Shown: positions 59,953 through 64,000 of the stretch, piece by piece
How positions within the stretch are numbered: position 1 is the first letter of the stretch
How the letters are laid out: each line of letters begins with the position of its first letter
NCBI RefSeq assembly: GCF_007827595.1
Contig: NZ_VISR01000025.1
Location: forward strand, 112,151-176,150
Source: Streptomyces sp. BK340
Lineage (GTDB): Bacteria > Actinomycetota > Actinomycetes > Streptomycetales > Streptomycetaceae
Direction: 5' to 3'
Length of the DNA stretch: 64,000 nt
Notes under the pieces: generated by a model
Database searches by the model: none
Seen by the model: only the letters and a program-made list of their open reading frames with translations
Told to the model about the DNA's origin: nothing
Made by a program: the position numbers and the translations under genes

Positions 59953-61246
59953 CAGTGCCGAAAGCCGCTGCCGCCTCGGTCCCCGGCGCGGTTTCGAGCT
60001 GGCTCGGCGCATGGTCGGCAGGTGGAGCGGCGTGCTCGCCCTGGAGCGCGGCTCCTTGTGCGAACGTCGCACCGCTCGCCTCGTACCCCTGCTCCGGCGC
60101 CGGTCCCGCCGCCGGCGCGGCGAGGCCGTGTCCCTCGTCCTGAGTGGTGCCGGCTGCCTGCGCGTGGTCGAGGTGGTCGGCCGTGAGGGAGGCGCCGGAG
60201 AGGGGTGTGCCGGCAGCGTGGCCGTGGCCGACGCCTGCGGGCCCGGCGACACCGGGGAGGCAGGGGTGAAGCTCCGTGCCGGTGAACTTGGCTCCGGACG
60301 GATCACCGACGGCCGAGACGTCGGCATCGTGGGGGCCGGCTGCCGTGGTGAAGGAGCTTCCGCTCAGATCGTCCGGTGACGTCACCGGAAGGACGGGATG
60401 CCAGTTGCCGGCCCTGTCGGCCCAGACCCCGTCCCCCAGGGTCACCTGACCGATCGGGTCGGGCGAGGCAGTGGAAGGAGGGGGAGGGCCCGTCTCGGCA
60501 TCGCGGTGGGTGACAGGTGGCACGCCCGCGTCGAATCCCTGGCCCGTGTCGGGTGGAGCCTCGGGGAGTGAAGGTGTGGTTCCGGGCGGTGCGGTCGCGT
60601 CGTCCTCGTCGGGCGCGCGCAGGTACCGCAGAATGTCCGCGCCGGTTCCGTGTTCTCGGGCGTCCGCGCCGAACGCCGCCCCGCAGCCGTTGACGTACAG
60701 GTCACCCGGGTCCATGGCTCCGAAGTGCGGTGCGACGGGAAAGCCGATCGCGTGGGCTGCGTTGTGGCCCAACTGGATCACTTCTTCTCCGTAGCCGAGG
60801 ACCCTCGCCCCGGTCTCGCCGACGCCGAAGCCGTGGCCGTTGCCATCGGCGGACAACCACTCGAACGGTCCGGAGAAGGCCAGTTCGGCACTGGCGAAGA
60901 AGTGCCCCACCTTGTCGTTCCACATGGGGTTGACGGTCTCCGTGAAGAACTGACCCTGCATCGGGTCGGAGAGGATCGTCACCTCGCGGTCACCGAAAGC
61001 GTGCGTGGGCAGTGCCGCGTGCCGTGCGGCGGCGTGCTCGGCGGACTCTCCCGGAAGGCTGCTCATGGAAGCGGCCTCACGGGCACACCTGATGGCAAGT
61101 CCCGTGTCGCCACCGGCGAGTTGCTGGGCCTGCTGCCAGTACGAGACGAACATCGCGCGGTGCGCGTCCACCGAGTCGGTTTCATCGGCGGGCCGCTGCG
61201 CGGCGAGGTAATCGCTCAGACGAGCGATGATCTCGGCTTTGGTCAT
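59945..61246 (-). CDS. protein of unknown function with disordered C-terminal half
   Basis: A 433-residue protein without signal peptide or clear family. Residues 1-215 look folded (AEIIARLSDYLAAQRPAD, DPMQGQFFTETVNPMWNDKV, GHFFASAELAFSGPFEWLSADG, then GEEVIQLGHNAAHAIGFP). Residues 220-433 are low-complexity Pro/Ala/Gly/His/Asp (GHGHAAG, DHLDHAQAAG) and likely disordered or metal-binding. The GHNAAHA element might be part of an active site, but I cannot name it. A good -10 (TAATCT) ends 7 bp before the ATG, so the mRNA is probably leaderless. Confidence 0.7.
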   Translation of the reverse strand: MTKAEIIARLSDYLAAQRPADETDSVDAHRAMFVSYWQQAQQLAGGDTGLAIRCAREAASMSSLPGESAEHAAARHAALPTHAFGDREVTILSDPMQGQFFTETVNPMWNDKVGHFFASAELAFSGPFEWLSADGNGHGFGVGETGARVLGYGEEVIQLGHNAAHAIGFPVAPHFGAMDPGDLYVNGCGAAFGADAREHGTGADILRYLRAPDEDDATAPPGTTPSLPEAPPDTGQGFDAGVPPVTHRDAETGPPPPSTASPDPIGQVTLGDGVWADRAGNWHPVLPVTSPDDLSGSSFTTAAGPHDADVSAVGDPSGAKFTGTELHPCLPGVAGPAGVGHGHAAGTPLSGASLTADHLDHAQAAGTTQDEGHGLAAPAAGPAPEQGYEASGATFAQGAALQGEHAAPPADHAPSQLETAPGTEAAAAFGTEQ

Positions 61247-61251
61247 ATTTC

Positions 61252-61259
61252 TAGATTAG
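61252..61259. promoter_or_regulatory. overlapping divergent -10 elements
   Basis: TAGATT on the plus strand (61252-61257) and TAATCT on the minus strand (61259-61254) overlap around a TCTAGA palindrome in a 14-bp gap between two divergent reading frames. Minus-strand RNA would start at the ATG of the gene at 61246. Confidence 0.45.
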
Positions 61260-61260
61260 G

Positions 61261-62247
61261 GTGGCCGACGGCTGTAGCGTAGGGCTCGTGACGCTTGAGG
61301 GTGGCTCTTTTGCACAGGCCAGAAAACTGTTCCAAGCGGGCAGGACGGCGGATGCCAAGGCTCTTCTCGAACGAGCAGTCGATAACCACCCCGAAGATCT
61401 CGCCTGCCGGTATGCGCTCGCCGTGTGCCTCAATGAGGAAAAGGCGTGGCAGCGAGCCGAAACGCACCTCCGGAAGGTCATCGGTGCCGAGCCTCATCAC
61501 TACCTGGCTTCCTATGAACTGGGAAAGTCGCTGCAGGGTCAGGGCCGGCCCGGCGAGGCCGCGCAGGCCTATCGCCAGTGTCTGCTCCACGGTGAAGTCC
61601 AGGACGCCCGGAACAGGTTGAGGGAGTGTGAGAGTCCTGGGTCGCAGGCGCCCGGCGGCAACCTCGCGCTGCTGCCCGAGGATCCGGAGCTTCTCGCCGC
61701 GCTCAGCACGGAGCGCCTCATTCCGGCTCCGACGCCGTTCCGTACCCTGGCCAGCGACCTTGACGAGCGCGACAGTGCCACGGTCGGGACCCTGGTGTGG
61801 TCGAGCCGCACCCTCGTACGAGCGGGGGTGCCCGCCGCACTGTTCGCCACGGCACTGGCCCTGGTGGTCCCGCCGCTGCTCGGTCAGCGCTGGCTGTACA
61901 TGGCCCTGGGCGTGTACGCGGCCGCGGCATGGGCGACCGCGTTTCTCACCTCCTGGATGAGTCGCTTCGACTTCTACGAACGGCGACTCGACGTCAGCCA
62001 GGGAATCGTTCCGCGCTCCAAGCAGTCCCTCTGGTACGCCTCGATCACACAGGTGAAATACTCTCGCGACCTTCTCTCCTATCTGACCGGCACGGCCTCG
62101 CTCGAAATCAATTACATGGTCGGCTCGGACCACAAGGCCGTCACCCTGTCAGCTCTCGGAAATCCCGCGCAGATCGACCGTCTTTACCAGGAACTGCAGG
62201 GGCCGGTGGTGCGCGAACGCCGCGCGATGAAGAAGATTCTGTTCTAA
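61261..62247 (+). CDS. TPR-repeat membrane protein with bacterial PH-like domain
   Basis: A protein of up to 328 residues. About residues 15-120 hold tetratricopeptide-like helices (ARKLFQAGRTADAKALLERA, CRYALAVCLNEEKAWQRAET, then HLRKVIGAEP and GRPGEAAQAYRQCL); two membrane helices follow (~190-215, 220-240), then a PH-like domain (FYERRLDVSQGIVPRSKQSL ... LEINYMVGSDHKAVTLSALGNPAQIDRLYQEL). Start is GTG 61261 or, more likely, GTG 61288, since the first is only 14 bp from the divergent start and overlaps the -10 spacing. Role unknown; such PH domains often bind membranes. Confidence 0.75.
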   Translation: MADGCSVGLVTLEGGSFAQARKLFQAGRTADAKALLERAVDNHPEDLACRYALAVCLNEEKAWQRAETHLRKVIGAEPHHYLASYELGKSLQGQGRPGEAAQAYRQCLLHGEVQDARNRLRECESPGSQAPGGNLALLPEDPELLAALSTERLIPAPTPFRTLASDLDERDSATVGTLVWSSRTLVRAGVPAALFATALALVVPPLLGQRWLYMALGVYAAAAWATAFLTSWMSRFDFYERRLDVSQGIVPRSKQSLWYASITQVKYSRDLLSYLTGTASLEINYMVGSDHKAVTLSALGNPAQIDRLYQELQGPVVRERRAMKKILF

Positions 62248-62256
62248 GGAAATCGG

Positions 62257-62778
62257 GTGCGATCGTTCAACCGGATCAGTCTCGGGATCATCGTGGTCGT
62301 CGTCGCCTTCTTCCTCTTCCAGCGCTTCGGTCCCGGTGGCCTCCCCGCCCTTCCGCTGCCCGGCCCCCTGCAGCGGCCGGACCCCGTGGAGGTGCATGCC
62401 GAAGGCGACCCGCCCTGGACGATCGAGGGCCATGGTGTCCGGTTCGAGGTCGTGTCGACCACTCGTACGTCCAGCAGCTGGATGGGCGCCACCCGCCCCT
62501 CGATCAGAGTCGTCTCCTACGTGACGCGCACCGAGGGCGCCGACTTCAAGGGCATGCAGTACCGCTTCAGCGACCAGGCCTCCGGCGCCGCGCTCGAGAC
62601 CGTCCCCTTCCAGGGCGGTGGTGACGGTGACCCGCCGCCGCACCAGCGCAGCCGGCTGGAGACGGTGATCTGGGACGTCTCCCCGCGTGCGACCCGGCTG
62701 ACGATCACTCTGCACGACTTCTACTGGCCTGACGAACGCAACCTGGTCCTGCGTGACGTGCGCGTTCCCGCCTCCTGA
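62257..62778 (+). CDS. membrane-anchored protein of unknown function
   Basis: A 173-residue protein: N-terminal hydrophobic segment (residues 8-22, LGIIVVVVAFFLFQR), Pro-rich linker, then a beta-rich outer domain (VRFEVVSTTRTSSSWMG, IRVVSYVTRTEGADF, RLTITLHDFYWPDER). GTG 62257 has AAGGA before it and lies 9 bp after the TPR gene, so the two are co-transcribed and probably meet at the membrane. No family recognised. Confidence 0.72.
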   Translation: MRSFNRISLGIIVVVVAFFLFQRFGPGGLPALPLPGPLQRPDPVEVHAEGDPPWTIEGHGVRFEVVSTTRTSSSWMGATRPSIRVVSYVTRTEGADFKGMQYRFSDQASGAALETVPFQGGGDGDPPPHQRSRLETVIWDVSPRATRLTITLHDFYWPDERNLVLRDVRVPAS

Positions 62779-62970
62779 CCGGACACCTCCACCCTGACGG
62801 ACGGCACCAGGACCGCCACGGTCGACCTGAAGTCCACCACCACCCAGTACCGCCAGGCCCTCTGGACCAAGACCTGGTCCAGCAGCGCCAAGCACACCGT
62901 GAAGATCGTCGTGGTCGGCACCCGCGGCCGTCCGACCGTCACCACGGACGGCCTGGTCCACGTCAAGTAA
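62779..62970 (+). pseudogene. C-terminal fragment of a secreted-protein domain
   Basis: An open stretch in frame directly after the previous stop, ending at TAA 62970, reading TRTATVDLKSTTTQYRQALW, then SSSAKHTVKIVVVGT and PTVTTDGLVHVK. I recognise this as the terminal beta-sandwich piece common at the end of Streptomyces cell-wall or glycoside-hydrolase proteins (VYVDG...TVDL...W...HTVKIVVVGT). No start or Shine-Dalgarno; the main part is missing. Confidence 0.6.
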
Positions 62971-63101
62971 CCGCACACACGGTCCTCGTCGAATATCCGC
63001 ACCCGCAGTCCTCGTCCGCCCAGGGGGAACCCTGGGCGGACCCCTACACTGGGTGCCCGCATGTGCGTGAACGGTGAAGTGGGCGGGGGCAGGAGAGGAC
63101 T

Positions 63102-63461
63102 GTGGCGGAGAACGGCGGCTTCGAGGACCCGTCGGCCGACGTGCTGGCGGCGGCGGCCGCGACGTTCGGGCTGCTCGCCTCGTCGGCCCGGCTGCACCTG
63201 ATGTGGGCGCTGGCGCAGGGCGAGAGCGATGTGACGCACCTCGCCGACCGGGTGGGCGGTGCGCTGCCCGCGGTCAGCCAGCACCTGGCCAAGCTGAAGC
63301 TCGCCGGGCTCGTCAGCTCCCGCCGTGAGGGCCGCCGGCAGGTCTACTACATCGACGACCCCGACATCGTGATCGTCGTGAGGGTGCTGGTCGGACAGCT
63401 CACCGCTCGCTCGCAGCACGCGCCCTCTTACGTACGGCAGCTGCACGGCGTCGATGCCTGA
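63102..63461 (+). CDS. ArsR/SmtB-family regulator
   Basis: A 119-residue winged-helix protein: SSARLHLMWALAQGESDVTHLADRV, recognition helix ALPAVSQHLAKLKLAGLVSSRREG, wing RRQVYYIDD, C-terminal dimer helix IVIVVRVLVGQLTARSQHAPSY. No CVC metal motif in the alpha3 helix; His at ~107 and Asp residues could bind metal at the alpha5 site. GTG 63102 follows GGAGAGG. The usual metal efflux partner is not next to it in the window. Confidence 0.88.
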   Translation: MAENGGFEDPSADVLAAAAATFGLLASSARLHLMWALAQGESDVTHLADRVGGALPAVSQHLAKLKLAGLVSSRREGRRQVYYIDDPDIVIVVRVLVGQLTARSQHAPSYVRQLHGVDA

Positions 63462-63501
63462 GCCCACCGGGGCCCGCTCCACGGTTCCATGAGATCCCTC
63501 A

Positions 63502-63519
63502 CCTGTGAATTCCCACAGG
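63502..63519. promoter_or_regulatory. inverted repeat CCTGTG-N6-CACAGG
   Basis: Perfect 6-bp arms in the gap between the ArsR gene and the LCP gene. It could be an ArsR-type operator or a weak hairpin after the ArsR gene. Confidence 0.35.
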
Positions 63520-63549
63520 ATCCGTACTGTTCGGGCCACGGGTTTGTTA

Positions 63550-63561
63550 GATTGCGCAATC
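63550..63561. promoter_or_regulatory. palindrome GATTGCGCAATC
   Basis: Perfect 12-bp palindrome in an A+T-rich stretch 113 bp upstream of the LCP gene, followed by another CGCAAT. TTAGAT just before it could be a -10. Candidate operator; binder unknown. Confidence 0.35.
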
Positions 63562-63674
63562 ACGCAATTCAGGCGGAGTCACCGTTTCCCGCCTGCCCGA
63601 ACACCGCCGCGCTCGCCCGGCCGCACACCCGACGGCCCGGCCTGCAGAGCCCGACCGTTCATGGGAGTGGGTAG

Positions 63675-64000
63675 ATGAGCGACCCCTGGGACGGCCCGGG
63701 CGGCCAGGCCACGCGCGACCGCAGCGCCCGGGTGCCCGGACAGCGCACGGGCGAGCCCGACGGACCGCGCCCGGGAGGCCGGGCCGCCTCCCGCTCACGT
63801 GCCGGCGGTCGTTCACGGCGCCGAGCCGGTGCGGGGCGCGGCAAGCGGGTGCTGAAGATCGCCGCGGTATGCCTGTCGCTCCTGATCCTCGGCACGGCCG
63901 GTGTCGGCTGGTGGTTCTACCAGCATCTGAACGGCAACATCCAGAGTGTCTCGCTGGACGGCAAGGGTGGTTCGGAGAAGGCGGATGCGTTCGGGCGTAC
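63675..64000 (+). CDS. LytR-CpsA-Psr (LCP) family protein, N-terminal part
   Basis: About 108 N-terminal residues of a protein running off the right edge. A basic, Gly/Arg-rich cytoplasmic region (residues 1-55), one membrane helix (VLKIAAVCLSLLILGTAGVGWWFY) and the start of an outer domain (NIQSVSLDGKGGSEKADAFGR), the standard beginning of Streptomyces LCP proteins. LCP enzymes attach teichoic acids or other glycopolymers to peptidoglycan. ATG 63675 follows GGGAGTGGG. The catalytic domain is outside the window. Confidence 0.8.
   Translation, partial: MSDPWDGPGGQATRDRSARVPGQRTGEPDGPRPGGRAASRSRAGGRSRRRAGAGRGKRVLKIAAVCLSLLILGTAGVGWWFYQHLNGNIQSVSLDGKGGSEKADAFGR

Noticed and set aside
1..64000. 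CRISPR array, tRNA or rRNA genes, integrase or phage genes
   Set aside because: No regularly spaced direct repeats, tRNA cloverleaf sequences, rRNA sequence or recombinase-like proteins were seen.

Overview
The window is high-GC DNA with strong third-position GC bias, many GTG/TTG starts and short coupled overlaps (ATGA, GTGA, TTGA). Its gene families (snapalysin, conservon, ScbR/AvaR-type receptors, SpoIIE-type phosphatases, CYP157/CYP158-like P450s) point to a Streptomyces or close relative, probably a chromosome arm or other accessory-rich region. All assignments come from reading translations and motifs; no database search was run.

Layout. 1-5.4 kb: partial alpha/beta hydrolase, divergent LysR regulator/snapalysin pair, two small proteins, and a P450/enoyl-CoA-hydratase pair. 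5.5-9.9 kb: a complete five-gene conservon (cvnA-B-C-D plus a CYP157-type P450) whose CvnB carries two roadblock domains. 10.2-11.0 kb: a frameshifted EamA-type transporter. 11.2-12.6 kb: secreted FG-GAP protein. 12.7-18.4 kb: polyamine-type ABC transporter (potADBC) with divergent GntR regulator and a cache-domain protein. 18.4-27.6 kb: flavin reductase, small membrane protein, GCS2 ligase, two divergent PAS/GAF/SpoIIE phosphatases, NmrA-like protein and TetR. 27.7-33.0 kb: acyl-CoA oxidase, receptor, P450 and second receptor in the order I know from the avenolide (butenolide hormone) locus of S. avermitilis, with five ARE-like operators. 33.0-33.2 kb: a foldback MITE-like element.

33.4-38.1 kb: copper handling (small membrane protein, CPx ATPase, PCuAC chaperone, Met/His-rich membrane protein, ECF sigma factor). 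38.2-47.7 kb: one long plus-strand operon with a metal-chelate ABC importer, an MFS exporter, a degenerate tandem array, a glutamine amidotransferase of the asparagine-synthase family, a P450, a DIT1/PvcA isonitrile synthase and an ACT-domain protein. A CYP158-like P450 and a FUSC exporter follow on the other strand (47.8-51.3 kb). The most interesting reading is a small isonitrile pathway with its own import and export, beside copper homeostasis genes and downstream of a hormone switch: a candidate chalkophore-type system.

51.6-59.7 kb: secreted esterase, glycerol-3-phosphate dehydrogenase with TetR, divergent alkyl-DHAP-synthase-like flavoprotein, diacylglycerol kinase-like protein and an ABC exporter. 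59.9-64.0 kb: proteins of unknown function, a TPR membrane protein, a pseudogene scrap, an ArsR regulator and the start of an LCP-family cell-wall protein.
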